Shown here piece after piece: positions 1 to 9,000 of a stretch of 64,000 nucleotides of DNA. Origin of the DNA: Gordonia sediminis (GTDB lineage Bacteria; Actinomycetota; Actinomycetes; Mycobacteriales; Mycobacteriaceae). The stretch covers positions 434,001-498,000 of the forward strand of contig RZUM01000004.1 in the NCBI GenBank assembly GCA_004193205.1. The letters are read 5' to 3'. A program made the position numbers and the translations under genes. Position 1 is the stretch's first letter, and each line of letters begins with the position of its first letter. The notes beneath the pieces are model-generated. The model did no database searches. It had not been told where the DNA came from and saw only the letters and a program-made list of their open reading frames with translations.

Positions 1-165
1 CAGGACGGCGAGGCTCATCAGGTGGAAGTTGACGTCTATCGGGCGCACCTGCTCGGCCTCGAGGATCCATCGCGACGTGATCCAGCACCACGGGCACAGC
101 GGGTCGAACCAGAAGTCCACACGATCCTGTTCCCGGTTCGGGGCCGCTTGCGGTTCTGCCGACAT
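1..165 (-). CDS. DsbA-fold mycothiol-dependent nitroreductase-like protein (partial)
   Basis: Only the first 55 codons are inside the window; the gene continues past the left edge. The start is the ATG complementary to 163-165, preceded by an AAAGGA ribosome site. The peptide contains a thioredoxin-like active site in the stretch [15 protein letters not shown], a CPWC motif at the end of the first beta strand. This is typical of the DsbA/FrnE-type family that includes M. tuberculosis Rv2466c, a mycothiol-dependent reductase induced by oxidative stress. It is divergent from pepN, as in mycobacteria, which supports the assignment. The substrate cannot be inferred from this fragment. Confidence 0.75.
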   Translation of the reverse strand, partial: MSAEPQAAPNREQDRVDFWFDPLCPWCWITSRWILEAEQVRPIDVNFHLMSLAVL

Positions 166-179
166 ATGCACGTCCTTTC

Positions 180-205
180 GTTGAGCTAACAAGTTGAGCT
201 AACAA
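180..205. repeat. 13-bp perfect tandem repeat in a divergent promoter region
   Basis: GTTGAGCTAACAA occurs twice head to tail (180-192 and 193-205), 15 bp upstream of the nitroreductase start and in the gap shared with pepN. Further upstream for the minus-strand gene there is GGGAATCC (227-234 read on the minus strand), reminiscent of a SigH-type -35, but the spacing to a GTT is longer than usual. The repeat may be an operator or a recent duplication in the 5' leader. Confidence 0.5.
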
Positions 206-295
206 ACTATGCCGGTAGGTACAACCGGATTCCCGCGCGGGCATTCCCGATAAGCTGACAACGAATCGTGATCCGAGAGGCTGGATGTTCCGACT

Positions 296-2881
296 GTGAC
301 TGCTCCCAATCTGACCCGAGACCAGGCACGTGAGCGTGCCGCGACGATCGGCGTCGACAACTACTCGATCGAACTCGACCTCACCGACGGCAACGGGGCG
401 CCCGGCGTCGAGACCTTCCGGTCGGTGACCACCGTGACGTTCACCGCGACGCCGGGGGCGGAGACCTTCATCGACCTGGTCGCACCCGACCTGGTCTCGG
501 CGACACTCAACGGTACCGACCTCGACGTATCCGATTTCGACGAGTCGGTCGGCATCGCGCTGCCGTCACTGGCCGCCGAGAACACCCTCACCGTCGTCGC
601 CGACTGCGCCTATTCGAACACCGGTGAGGGGCTGCACCGATTCGTCGACCCGACCGACGAATCGGTCTACCTCTACTCGCAGTTCGAGACGGCCGACGCC
701 AAGCGCATGTTCGCGTGCTTCGACCAGCCCGACCTGAAGGCCACCTACACGATCACCGTCACCGCTCCCGAGGACTGGAAGGTGATCTCCAACGCTGCGG
801 TGGTGAACACCGCCGCCGCCGAGCCCGGCATCCATCGGTTCCGCGAGACACCACTGATGAGCACCTATCTCGTCGCGCTCATCGCCGGCCCATACGCCGA
901 GTGGACCGACGCCTACAGCGACGATCACGGCACGATCCCGCTCGGCATCTACTGCCGGGCCTCGCTTGCCGAGCATATGGACGCCGAACGACTGTTCAAC
1001 GAGACCAAGCAGGGATTCGGCTTCTATCACAAGAACTTCGGCATCCCGTATGCCTTCGGCAAGTACGACCAGCTCTTCGTACCCGAGTTCAACGCGGGCG
1101 CCATGGAGAACGCCGGAGCCGTCACCTTCTTGGAGGACTACGTCTTCCGGTCGCGGGTCACCAAGTACCTCTACGAACGTCGCGCCGAGACGGTGCTGCA
1201 CGAGATGGCGCACATGTGGTTCGGCGACCTGGTCACCATGCAGTGGTGGGATGACCTGTGGCTCAACGAATCCTTCGCCACCTTCGCGTCTGTGCTGTGC
1301 CAGTCGGAGGCAACCGAGTACACCAGTGCGTGGACGACGTTCGCGAACGTCGAGAAGTCCTGGGCGTATCGACAGGACCAGCTACCGTCCACCCACCCGG
1401 TGGCCGCGGACATCCCCGACATTGCCGCGGTCGAGGTCAACTTCGACGGCATCACCTACGCCAAGGGCGCGTCGGTGCTCAAGCAGCTCGTCGCCTACGT
1501 CGGACTCGAGGATTTCCTCGCCGGCCTCCGCGACTACTTCTCAGCCCACAGGTTCGGGAACGCCTCGTTCTCGGATCTCCTTGACGCACTGGAGAAGTCA
1601 TCGGGACGTGACCTGTCCGACTGGGGCAGTCAGTGGCTGCGGACCACCGGGATCAACGTCATGCGCCCGGACTTCGACGTCGATGGCGAGGGCAAGTTCA
1701 CCCGGTTCACCGTCGTCCAGGACGGCGCGGCGCCGGGTGCCGGCGAGACGCGAGTTCACCGCCTCCGGGTGGGGGTGTATGACGACGATGGTTCGGGCGC
1801 ACTCGAACGGGTGAAAAGTGTGGAGCTCGACGTCGAGGGTGATCGCACGGACGTGCCAGAGCTGGTCGGAGTGGGGCGCGGCGCGCTGATCCTGCTCAAC
1901 GACGACGATCTCACCTATGCCTCGGTTCGCCTCGACCCGCAGTCCCTGTCCACCGCCACCTCCCGGATCGGCGACATCGCCGACTCGATGCCACGCACAT
2001 TGGTCTGGTCGGCGACCTGGGAAATGACGCGACAAGCCGAGATGGCCGCCCGGGATTTCGCGGAACTGGTACAACGCGGTATCGCCGGCGAATCCGAAAT
2101 CGGTGTGGTACAGCGTGTTCTGATGCAGGCGACCAGCGCCATCGAGGCCTACGCCGATCCGGCGTGGGTGGCATCGACGGGACGTTCGACATTCAGCGCC
2201 CGTCTTCTCGAGTTGGCGCGGTCATCCGAGTCGGGATCCGATCACCAACTCGCGTTCGTCAACACCCTTGTGGCCGGCAAGCTGAACGACGATCAGGTAC
2301 CTGTCGTCCAGGGTCTGCTCGACGGCGACGACCCGGCCGAACACGGTCTGGCCGGCCTGGTCGTCGACACCGACATGCGCTGGAAACTGGTACGGGCGTT
2401 GGCCTCTGCGGGTGTCATCGACACCGACCCGGCCACCTCGCCGGTGATCGACGCCGAGGCGGCGCGCGACAACACCGCGGCGGGCGCACGTCAGGCCGCC
2501 GCCGCGCGATCGTCGCGACCACTTCCGGAGGCGAAGGCCGAGGCCTGGCGGCAGGCCACCGAGGAGGACTCGCTCTCGAACATCTACACCCGCACGATGA
2601 TCGAGGGATTCGCACGTCCCGGACAATCCGAGCTGCTCGGCGAGTACGTCGCGAAATACTTCGCAGCGGTGCCCGACATCTGGGAGCGCCGATCGAGTGA
2701 GGTCGCGCAGACCGTCGTGGTGGGTCTGTATCCGCACTGGGCGATCAACGCAGACGGTCTCGCGGCCGCCGACGAGTTTCTCGCCGGCGATCACCCGCCG
2801 GCGCTCAAACGGCTGATCTCCGAGGGGCGGGACACCGTGGCCCGATCGCTACGGGCGCGGGAGTTCGACGCTCAGCAGTGA
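296..2881 (+). CDS. pepN: aminopeptidase N (M1 family zinc metallopeptidase)
   Basis: The 861-aa protein is a complete cytosolic M1 aminopeptidase, which removes N-terminal residues from peptides. The exopeptidase motif GAMEN is at residues 268-272. The zinc site HEMAH is at 302-306, with the third ligand in NESF (Glu325), so the HExxH-x18-E signature is intact. The N-terminal half holds the beta-sandwich and thermolysin-like domains; residues from about 540 onward form the helical ERAP1-like C-terminal domain. The GTG at 296 is chosen because the ATG at 285 runs into a stop after four codons; GAGAGG lies at 275-280. The gene is convergent with the response regulator downstream. Length and order match the mycobacterial Rv2467 type. 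Confidence 0.95.
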   Translation: MTAPNLTRDQARERAATIGVDNYSIELDLTDGNGAPGVETFRSVTTVTFTATPGAETFIDLVAPDLVSATLNGTDLDVSDFDESVGIALPSLAAENTLTVVADCAYSNTGEGLHRFVDPTDESVYLYSQFETADAKRMFACFDQPDLKATYTITVTAPEDWKVISNAAVVNTAAAEPGIHRFRETPLMSTYLVALIAGPYAEWTDAYSDDHGTIPLGIYCRASLAEHMDAERLFNETKQGFGFYHKNFGIPYAFGKYDQLFVPEFNAGAMENAGAVTFLEDYVFRSRVTKYLYERRAETVLHEMAHMWFGDLVTMQWWDDLWLNESFATFASVLCQSEATEYTSAWTTFANVEKSWAYRQDQLPSTHPVAADIPDIAAVEVNFDGITYAKGASVLKQLVAYVGLEDFLAGLRDYFSAHRFGNASFSDLLDALEKSSGRDLSDWGSQWLRTTGINVMRPDFDVDGEGKFTRFTVVQDGAAPGAGETRVHRLRVGVYDDDGSGALERVKSVELDVEGDRTDVPELVGVGRGALILLNDDDLTYASVRLDPQSLSTATSRIGDIADSMPRTLVWSATWEMTRQAEMAARDFAELVQRGIAGESEIGVVQRVLMQATSAIEAYADPAWVASTGRSTFSARLLELARSSESGSDHQLAFVNTLVAGKLNDDQVPVVQGLLDGDDPAEHGLAGLVVDTDMRWKLVRALASAGVIDTDPATSPVIDAEAARDNTAAGARQAAAARSSRPLPEAKAEAWRQATEEDSLSNIYTRTMIEGFARPGQSELLGEYVAKYFAAVPDIWERRSSEVAQTVVVGLYPHWAINADGLAAADEFLAGDHPPALKRLISEGRDTVARSLRAREFDAQQ

Positions 2882-2895
2882 CGTGACGGCCGCGG

Positions 2896-3591
2896 TCAGC
2901 GACTGCGCCAGCGGTAGCGCACCTGGGGGCGACCGGTGTTGCCGTACTCGGTGATCCGTTCCACCGTGGCGTCCTCGGCCATCCGTTCCAGGTACCGCCA
3001 TCCGGTGACCCGCGAGATCCCCAGGGTGGTGGCGACCTCCGACGCGGTCAGCCCGCCGGTGCTGTCGCGCACGGCGCGGGCGACCGCGTCCTCGGTCTCG
3101 GGGGCGGCGCCCTTCTTCGCGGTGCGGCGGACATCGCTGGTCCGCAGCTCGGCCAGGGCCCGGTCCACGTCACGTTGACTGACCGCATCGGTCTGTCCGA
3201 CGAGCGCGTCCCGGTAACCGCGGTACTGGCGGATCTTCTCGGCGAAAGCGGCGTAGGTGAACGGCTTCAACAGATACAGGAGCACGCCGTGTGACATCGC
3301 GCGCCGGACGGTCGGGAGGTCTCGGCGTGCCGTGATGGCGATGATGTCCGGGCCGGGCCGCACCCCCGACAACGCGGACGCCAGATCCACACCGTGGGCG
3401 TCGGGAAGGCCGAGATCGAGCAGCACCAGTTCGATCGGTGTGCCCGCCGCCGCCGACGACGTTGCGACGCGCAGCGCCTCGTGCGCGGTACCCACCACCG
3501 CCACGACATCGAATCCGCCTACCCGCGAAAGATATTCACGATTGGCCGCCGCGATCACCGGGTCGTCCTCGACGATCAGCACGCGGATCAT
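2896..3591 (-). CDS. CitB/DcuR-family response regulator (C4-dicarboxylate or citrate sensing)
   Basis: This is a 231-aa two-component response regulator. The N-terminal receiver domain has the acidic pocket (IVEDD) and the phosphoacceptor Asp59 in LLDLGLPD. The C-terminal helix-turn-helix (ASEVATTLGISRVTGWRYLE) is the type found in CitB, DctR and DcuR. The chosen ATG (complement of 3589-3591) overlaps the kinase stop in an ATGA, so translation is probably coupled. A longer open frame upstream is rejected because it runs through the kinase. The divergent dicarboxylate symporter gene at 5338 suggests that this regulator controls uptake of succinate, fumarate or malate. Confidence 0.88.
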   Translation of the reverse strand: MIRVLIVEDDPVIAAANREYLSRVGGFDVVAVVGTAHEALRVATSSAAAGTPIELVLLDLGLPDAHGVDLASALSGVRPGPDIIAITARRDLPTVRRAMSHGVLLYLLKPFTYAAFAEKIRQYRGYRDALVGQTDAVSQRDVDRALAELRTSDVRRTAKKGAAPETEDAVARAVRDSTGGLTASEVATTLGISRVTGWRYLERMAEDATVERITEYGNTGRPQVRYRWRSR

Positions 3592-5195
3592 GAGTGCACC
3601 TGGAATCGTGCCGAATCGTGGCCGCCGACGATGTCCCCGACCGTCACCGTGATCACCGATCCGTAGGTGTGCTCGGCCGTCAGCGTGCCGTGGCGGCGGC
3701 CGACGACCTGCGCCACCAGCGCGAGGCCGAGGCCCCGCCCGGCCGCGTCGCCGCCGGCCTTGGTCGAATAGCCACGGGTCTGGGCCCGCGTGAACTCGTC
3801 GGGGTCCATGCCCGGTCCGCTGTCGGCGACCACAACGCTCAGCGTCCTCGCATCCCCCACCACCGTCACCTCCACCCACGGGTCGTCGGGGTCGCACGCG
3901 TCGAGAGCGTTGTCGATCAGATTGCCCAGCACGGTGATCATCTCGCCGACCGGCAACGCCTGCGTCGCTCCGTCGCCCGGCAACCGGGAGTCGTCGGTGA
4001 CCGACAGTGCTATCCCACGCTCGGCCGCCTGGGCGATCTTGCCCAGCAGAAGCGCCCCGATGGCGGGTTCGCCGATCGTCTCGTCGATCCGGTCGATGAG
4101 ATCCTGGGACACCTCGAGGTCGGTCGTCGCCATGCGGACCGCCTCCTCGCTGCGGCCCATCTCGATCAGTGCGACGATGGTGTGCAGCCGGTTCGCCGAT
4201 TCGTGTGCCTGCGACCGCAGAGCCTCCGCGAACCCACGCATCGAGTCGAGTTCGCCCATCGCCTCGGACAATTCGGTTCGGTCGCGCAACGTCACCACCG
4301 CGGAACCGCGCTCCCCGGGAACCGGTGACCGGCTGACCATCAACGTCCGCCCGGCCTCGGCATAGACGTGGTCGACGATGGGCTCGTCGCCTTCGCTGAG
4401 GAACTCGGGCAGGTGCACCGCGTCGCCCGTGGATTCGGCGTCACCGGCGTCGTCGAGCAACCGCCGCGCCTCGTCGTTGGCCAGCACGGCCCGCCCGCCC
4501 TCGGTGACCACCAGCCCCTCCCGGATGGCGTGCAGCACCGCATCGTGATGCTCGTACATCAGCCGCAGTTCCCGCGGCGCGAGACCACCGGTCTGATGCA
4601 GCAACCGCCGGCGGATCAGCCACAGGCCCGACCCCGCCGTCAGCAGCGCGGCGGCGGCGATCGTGACGATGAGCGGCAGCTGGGCGAGCCAGCCGGCGGT
4701 GAGCGATTCGAGCGTGATACCGGCCGCGACGAGGCCGACGACGTGGCCGTCGGGCGCACGGACCGGCGCGATGGTGCGGACCGACGGCCCGAGCGTGCCG
4801 GTGAATGTCTCCGTGTAGACCTCGCCGCGGAGAGCCTGGTCGACCGATCCGATGTAGTGCTGCCCGATCAGCGACGGATCGGGATGTGTGTACCGGGTGC
4901 CGTCGGGACCCATGATCGTGATGAAGGCGATGCCCGTCTCACCCCGCACCTGCTCGGCCATGGGCTGCAGGATCGCGCTCGGATCACTCGACGTCAACGC
5001 CGCCGCGGTCGACGGCGCCGTGGCCAGGCTCACCGCGACCGCCTCGACCTCCTGGCGGGCCTCGTGCTCGGCGTCGACCCGCGCGTCGAGCACCGCGAGC
5101 ACGCTGCCGCTGATCACGATCACCGCGACCATGGCCAAGAGCCACGCGAACGCCTGCCCCGCCAACGTCCGCGGTCGCATCCTGTGCATCCGCAT
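3588..5195 (-). CDS. CitA/DcuS/DctS-family sensor histidine kinase
   Basis: This 535-aa membrane kinase has one TM helix at about residues 11-35, an extracytoplasmic PDC/CACHE-type sensor domain (about 40-170), and a second TM segment (LPLIVTIAAAALLTAGSGLWLI). These are followed by a cytoplasmic PAS-like region, a SpoOB-type dimerisation helix containing QAHESANRLHTI, and a GHKL ATPase domain with an N box (LIDNALDAC), DSGPGMD and GLGLALV. The family binds C4-dicarboxylates or citrate outside the membrane and phosphorylates a CitB-type partner, encoded immediately downstream with a 4-bp overlap. A GAGGAG ribosome site precedes the ATG at 5195. The exact ligand is inferred from the neighbouring dctA. 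Confidence 0.88.
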   Translation of the reverse strand: MRMHRMRPRTLAGQAFAWLLAMVAVIVISGSVLAVLDARVDAEHEARQEVEAVAVSLATAPSTAAALTSSDPSAILQPMAEQVRGETGIAFITIMGPDGTRYTHPDPSLIGQHYIGSVDQALRGEVYTETFTGTLGPSVRTIAPVRAPDGHVVGLVAAGITLESLTAGWLAQLPLIVTIAAAALLTAGSGLWLIRRRLLHQTGGLAPRELRLMYEHHDAVLHAIREGLVVTEGGRAVLANDEARRLLDDAGDAESTGDAVHLPEFLSEGDEPIVDHVYAEAGRTLMVSRSPVPGERGSAVVTLRDRTELSEAMGELDSMRGFAEALRSQAHESANRLHTIVALIEMGRSEEAVRMATTDLEVSQDLIDRIDETIGEPAIGALLLGKIAQAAERGIALSVTDDSRLPGDGATQALPVGEMITVLGNLIDNALDACDPDDPWVEVTVVGDARTLSVVVADSGPGMDPDEFTRAQTRGYSTKAGGDAAGRGLGLALVAQVVGRRHGTLTAEHTYGSVITVTVGDIVGGHDSARFQVHS

Positions 5196-5252
5196 GTCCG
5201 ACTCCTCACCGGATGGCGTTCCCGTGTTGCGGTGAACGAAACGAACTCAACC

Positions 5253-5266
5253 GTGACCCGCGTCAC
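5253..5266. promoter_or_regulatory. candidate Crp/GlxR-type operator, GTGA-N6-TCAC
   Basis: GTGACCCGCGTCAC is a perfect GTGA-N6-TCAC dyad in the 142-bp divergent region between the sensor kinase (start 5195) and dctA (start 5338). Actinobacterial Crp/GlxR proteins recognise TGTGA-N6-TCACA, and dicarboxylate uptake is commonly under catabolite control, so the placement is plausible. Only the inner eight positions match; the flanking T and A do not. Confidence 0.4.
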
Positions 5267-5337
5267 GACCTCACCCCACAATCCAATCACCGGCAAGTAC
5301 ACACGCAGTCCCGATGCGGCCAACGAGAGGAAGTTCG

Positions 5338-6771
5338 ATGAATCTGCGACGGAGAGCGATCGATCCAGGGGCGGCGTCCACCGCCGACATCCCGGCGATC
5401 GCGAAGAAGAAGGACCGCACCCACTGGCTCTACGTCGCCGTCATCGCCGCCGTCATCGGCGGTGTCGTGGTCGGCCTGGTCGCGCCGCAGCTCGGCAAGG
5501 ACCTCGCCGTCCTCGGCAGCATGTTCGTCAGTCTCATCAAGATGATGATCGCCCCGGTGATCTTCTGCACGATCGTGCTCGGCATCGGTTCGGTCCGCAA
5601 GGCCGCGACGGTCGGCAAGGTCGGCGGACTGGCCTTCGTCTACTTCCTGGTCATGTCGACCGTCGCGCTGGGGATCGGTCTCGTCGTCGGCAACCTGATC
5701 AAGCCCGGAGACGGCCTCAACATCGACTCGGTGGCCGGCAAGGGCGCCGAGCTGGCGGCGAAGTCCCACGAGGCCGGCGGGACGATGGCGTTCATCGAAC
5801 ACATCATCCCGACCTCGCTGCTGTCGTCGCTGACCGAGGGCAATGTCCTGCAGGCCCTGTTCGTGGCGCTGCTGGTGGGCTTCGCGATCCAGGCGATGGG
5901 ACGCACCGGCGAACCGATCCTGGTCGCGGTGTCCTATTTCCAGAAGCTGGTCTTCAAGGTGCTGTCGATGATCCTGTGGGTGGCCCCGATCGGCGCATTC
6001 GGTGCGATCGCCGGCGTCGTCGGCCAGACCGGCTGGGCGGCCGTGCAGCAACTGCTCATCCTGATGCTGGCGTTCTACATCACGTGTGCGCTGTTCGTGT
6101 TCGGCGTGCTGGGCGCGATGCTGCGCGCCTTCGCCGGGGTGTCGATCTTCCGACTGGTCCGCTACCTGGCCCGCGAGTACCTGCTGATCTTCGCGACGTC
6201 GTCGTCGGAGTCTGCGCTCCCCCGACTGATCGCGAAGATGGAGCACCTCGGCGTGCAGAAGACCACCGTCGGTGTCGTCGTGCCGACCGGCTACTCGTTC
6301 AACCTGGACGGCACCGCCATCTACCTGACCATGGCGTCGCTGTTCATCGCCGACGCCCTGGGCGACCCGCTGTCGATTCCCGAACAGATCGGGCTGCTGG
6401 CGTTCATGATCATCGCGTCCAAGGGTGCCGCAGGTGTCAGTGGCGCCGGGCTCGCCACGCTGGCCGGCGGCCTGCAGGCCCACCGGCCCGAGATGCTCGA
6501 CGGTGTCGGTCTCATCGTGGGTATCGACCGGTTCATGTCGGAGGCGCGAGCGGTCACCAACTTCTCCGGTAATGCGGTCGCCACACTGCTCGTCGGGGCG
6601 TGGACGGGAACCGTCGACCGGGCCCGGGTGGACGAGGTGCTGAGCGGGCAGGCGCCGTTCGACGAGAGCGACATGGTCGACGACGAGCCGACCGACGCCC
6701 TGCCGGCCGACACCACCACCACCGCCGACGCCATCACCACTGCGGATCGTCGCATCCCGGTCGCCCACTGA
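5338..6771 (+). CDS. dctA: C4-dicarboxylate:cation symporter DctA (DAACS family)
   Basis: This 477-aa integral membrane protein imports succinate, fumarate and malate with Na+ or H+. Family hallmarks are visible in order: multiple hydrophobic helices, the re-entrant hairpin serine motif ATSSSESALP, the cation and substrate helix motif FNLDGTAIY (the NMDGT equivalent), and hairpin 2 SKGAAGVSGAGL. The ATG at 5338 is preferred over one eight codons upstream because GAGAGG lies 7 bp before it. The divergent sensor/regulator pair gives the usual dctA-dctSR arrangement. A strong hairpin terminator follows. Glutamate or aspartate transport is the main alternative within this family. Confidence 0.88.
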   Translation: MNLRRRAIDPGAASTADIPAIAKKKDRTHWLYVAVIAAVIGGVVVGLVAPQLGKDLAVLGSMFVSLIKMMIAPVIFCTIVLGIGSVRKAATVGKVGGLAFVYFLVMSTVALGIGLVVGNLIKPGDGLNIDSVAGKGAELAAKSHEAGGTMAFIEHIIPTSLLSSLTEGNVLQALFVALLVGFAIQAMGRTGEPILVAVSYFQKLVFKVLSMILWVAPIGAFGAIAGVVGQTGWAAVQQLLILMLAFYITCALFVFGVLGAMLRAFAGVSIFRLVRYLAREYLLIFATSSSESALPRLIAKMEHLGVQKTTVGVVVPTGYSFNLDGTAIYLTMASLFIADALGDPLSIPEQIGLLAFMIIASKGAAGVSGAGLATLAGGLQAHRPEMLDGVGLIVGIDRFMSEARAVTNFSGNAVATLLVGAWTGTVDRARVDEVLSGQAPFDESDMVDDEPTDALPADTTTTADAITTADRRIPVAH

Positions 6772-6791
6772 GGATCGACACCACCCGACAG

Positions 6792-6836
6792 ACGACCTCG
6801 GCCGCTCACCGTGAGGTGAGCGGCCGAGGTCGTTTG
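6792..6836. terminator. strong hairpin terminator after dctA
   Basis: A perfect 19-bp inverted repeat (6792-6810 and 6815-6833) with a GTGA loop is followed by TTTG. It lies between the dctA stop and the convergent DUF5130 gene, so it can serve both strands. Confidence 0.85.
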
Positions 6837-6855
6837 TTCGTCGGAGAACGGGTCG

Positions 6856-7350
6856 TCAGGATTCCGCGGCGGCGGTCGACATGACCCGCAGGGCGGCGAC
6901 CAATCCGTCGATGAGATCTCCCTGACGGAAGCTGGTGATCGCGGCCGTCACGCCGAGCTGGGCGACGCGGTCGTTGACCCGGTCGGCCACAGCCGAACCG
7001 GACACCACGACGGTCTCCTTGGTGTTCGGCGAGACGGCGACCAGTGCGCCGTTGGCCGGCTCGGGCGCACGCATCAGCACCTTGCGGGCGTCGGCAACCG
7101 CGTCCGAACCGAGATCGCCGATGTAGACCGAGAACCGCACCAAGGCCTTCTCGCTGGCGTCCTTGAGCGCGTCGTCGAGCCCGATCAGTTCCTCACGGCT
7201 GAACGGCGGTGTCGTCGGCGCCTGGCCCGGGAACCGCGTCGCGGACACCCGTCCGCTGTTGGTGACGACCGTTCCCTCCGGCAACGCACTCGTCGAGCCG
7301 GCGACCGCGACGGCGCCGTGATGTCCCGTGTTTACCTCACCACTTGCCAC
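6856..7350 (-). CDS. DUF5130 (TPM-domain-like) protein
   Basis: This 164-aa protein is of the kind conserved in mycobacteria next to pepN (Rv2468c region). Residues from about 45 (SREELIGLDDALKDASEKALVRFSVYIGDLG) resemble a TPM-type alpha/beta fold with a conserved acidic segment, but no catalytic function is established that I can name. The GTG complementary to 7348-7350 is preferred because GGAGG sits 8 nt upstream; a longer ATG version adds 12 residues. Its 5' end overlaps the stop of the upstream small membrane protein gene by 14 bp, which implies co-transcription and coupled translation. Confidence 0.75.
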   Translation of the reverse strand: MASGEVNTGHHGAVAVAGSTSALPEGTVVTNSGRVSATRFPGQAPTTPPFSREELIGLDDALKDASEKALVRFSVYIGDLGSDAVADARKVLMRAPEPANGALVAVSPNTKETVVVSGSAVADRVNDRVAQLGVTAAITSFRQGDLIDGLVAALRVMSTAAAES

Positions 7351-7585
7351 TTGCCGAGCCTCCGTCCGCGTCGGTCGATTCCGCATGCCGCGCCAGTGTC
7401 ATCGGTTCGATGTTGGTCGCGCTGAACAGCAGGGGTTCGTGGTCCCACTGCTGGTCGAGGGTGTACTCCTGGACCTTCGGGTGCTTGAGGCCGTGACCAA
7501 AGGCCATCGAGACCACACACGCCGCGGCTGCGAGCACGCAGAGGATCGTGACGGGAACTCCGATGATGACGATCAGGTTGTCCAT
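7337..7585 (-). CDS. small membrane protein, probable aa3-type cytochrome oxidase subunit CtaJ
   Basis: This 82-aa protein has one N-terminal transmembrane helix (LIVIIGVPVTILCVLAAAACVVSMAFG) followed by a soluble tail with the stretch HPKVQEYTLDQQWDHEPLLFSATNIEP. In mycobacteria the gene between the DUF5130 and HNH genes encodes an accessory subunit of the bcc-aa3 respiratory supercomplex. Position, size and topology agree with that, but I rely on synteny more than on a diagnostic motif. If correct, it would sit in the cytoplasmic membrane next to the oxidase. It overlaps the DUF5130 gene by 14 bp. Confidence 0.55.
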   Translation of the reverse strand: MDNLIVIIGVPVTILCVLAAAACVVSMAFGHGLKHPKVQEYTLDQQWDHEPLLFSATNIEPMTLARHAESTDADGGSASGKW

Positions 7586-7723
7586 GTCACCCTTTCGTTC
7601 TGTTGCATACCTGCCGTCCTGCAGAGCGGTTGCGCGGCAGGTCGTGTGATCAATCTAGCCCACACAACGGGCGCAAGGGGCGGTGACCCCTACAGTGCGT
7701 CGTAGACGTCGCGGTGGGTGCGC

Positions 7724-8371
7724 TCACGCCGCCCCGGCGTCGATGTACTGCGACCAAACGGGGTCGATTTCCTTGACCGTGGCCAGCAGGCGCCAGTGTC
7801 GGCCCTTCGGGACGGACGGCACGACCCGCAACGTCCAGCCGAGCTCGCTGAGCAGTCGATCGGCCTTGCGGTGATTGCAACTCGCGCAACAGGCGATGCA
7901 GTTCTCCCAGCTGTGCCCGCCGCCACGGCTGCGGGGCACGACGTGGTCGATGGTCGTCGCCTTCGCCGAGCAGTAGCCGCACCGGAACCGATCACGATGC
8001 ATCAACGCCGCCCGGGTCATCGGGATGACCGCCCGGTAGGGAACCTTGACATAGGACCGCAACCGGATGACCGACGGAATGGGTACCGCGATATCGGCCG
8101 AGTGCACGGCCAGACCGGCGTCGTCGGCATGCACCACATCGGCGCGTTCGCGCAGCACGAGCACGATGGCGCGGCGCAGCGAGACCGCCGTGAGGGGTTC
8201 GTAGGTGGCGTTGAGCAACAGCACCCGCCGGCGTCCCCAGATCGACGGGGAACGCTGGCCCGATGGATCGGAATGGACCTGACCGCGAACGCCGGGCAGC
8301 GTGGTGAGGGGTCGCACGCGTGTTCCGACACCGTCCGACGCGGGGCCTGTGCCTGCTCGCCTGCTCGTCAT
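7724..8371 (-). CDS. HNH endonuclease-family protein (conserved chromosomal type)
   Basis: The 215-aa protein has a C-terminal HNH nuclease module: the zinc pair CGYC, then TTIDHVVPRSRGGGHSWENCIACCASCN, with the HNH residues and a second CxxC. The N-terminal region (LLLNATYEPLTAVSLRRAIVLVL) is typical of the widespread McrA-like actinobacterial HNH protein encoded beside glbO (Rv2469c in M. tuberculosis). The start at 8371 has GGGAG seven bases upstream; a longer form would add an unsupported arginine- and cysteine-rich leader. It is a core gene of unclear physiological role, not an obvious mobile element, and is divergent from glbO. Confidence 0.8.
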   Translation of the reverse strand: MTSRRAGTGPASDGVGTRVRPLTTLPGVRGQVHSDPSGQRSPSIWGRRRVLLLNATYEPLTAVSLRRAIVLVLRERADVVHADDAGLAVHSADIAVPIPSVIRLRSYVKVPYRAVIPMTRAALMHRDRFRCGYCSAKATTIDHVVPRSRGGGHSWENCIACCASCNHRKADRLLSELGWTLRVVPSVPKGRHWRLLATVKEIDPVWSQYIDAGAA

Positions 8372-8530
8372 ACGTGTCTCCCACCTGCACACCGACGAGG
8401 ACAAGTTGAACACGGAACACCGACTATTGCACGACAATTCTGCGTGTCAGCGCAGGTCGCCTCGGTAAACGACAGGTGACATCTTCTCCCGGGACACCGG
8501 ATGTTGAGCCGCTCGGGAAACCTCAGGACA

Positions 8531-8971
8531 ATGGGAACGGTGAGTACCGAAGTCCCCGGCGGCAGCCGACCCAACAGCCCGACGCCCGCGCAGACGTTCT
8601 TCGACGAGGTCGGCGGTGCGGAGACGTTCCACAAGATCACCGCCCGCTTCTACGAAGAAGTCGCGGCCGACGAAGTGCTCAAGCCCCTCTATCCCGAGGA
8701 GGATCTCGGTCCGGCCGAACGCCGGCTGCGGATGTTCCTCGAGCAGTACTGGGGCGGCCCCCGGACCTACTCGGACGAACGCGGCCATCCGCGCCTGCGG
8801 ATGCGTCATCACCCGTTCACGATCGGGCCGATCGAGCGGGACGCGTGGCTGCGCTGCATGCACACCGCGATCGCGTCGATCGACTCCGCGACCCTCGACG
8901 ACGTGCATCGCCGCGCGCTGACCGACTACATGGAGATGGCCGCGAACTCGATGATGAACTCGATGATCTGA
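8531..8971 (+). CDS. glbO: group II truncated haemoglobin (trHbO)
   Basis: This truncated globin of about 146 aa has a 2-over-2 fold. It carries the signature segments [23 protein letters not shown] (with Tyr B10), [33 protein letters not shown] (Tyr CD1 and the proximal His F8) and [12 protein letters not shown] (Trp G8). These residues define the trHbO class, which binds oxygen tightly and is linked to oxygen or peroxide metabolism at the membrane in mycobacteria. ATG at 8531 is used; GTG at 8540, with GGGA upstream, is equally possible and would shorten it by three residues. It is followed by a hairpin and by the GH13 glucosidase gene, as in M. tuberculosis. Confidence 0.92.
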   Translation: MGTVSTEVPGGSRPNSPTPAQTFFDEVGGAETFHKITARFYEEVAADEVLKPLYPEEDLGPAERRLRMFLEQYWGGPRTYSDERGHPRLRMRHHPFTIGPIERDAWLRCMHTAIASIDSATLDDVHRRALTDYMEMAANSMMNSMI

Positions 8972-9000
8972 CCCGCGGGGCCGGTCTCGCGACTCGCCGA

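Noticed and set aside
4368-6572. 734-codon plus-strand frame across the kinase and dctA
   Set aside because: Arg/Gln/His-rich shadow of the sensor kinase and of dctA, without motifs or a ribosome site.
7724-8371. Mobile homing endonuclease in the host region
   Set aside because: This HNH gene is part of the conserved chromosomal order next to glbO in mycobacteria.
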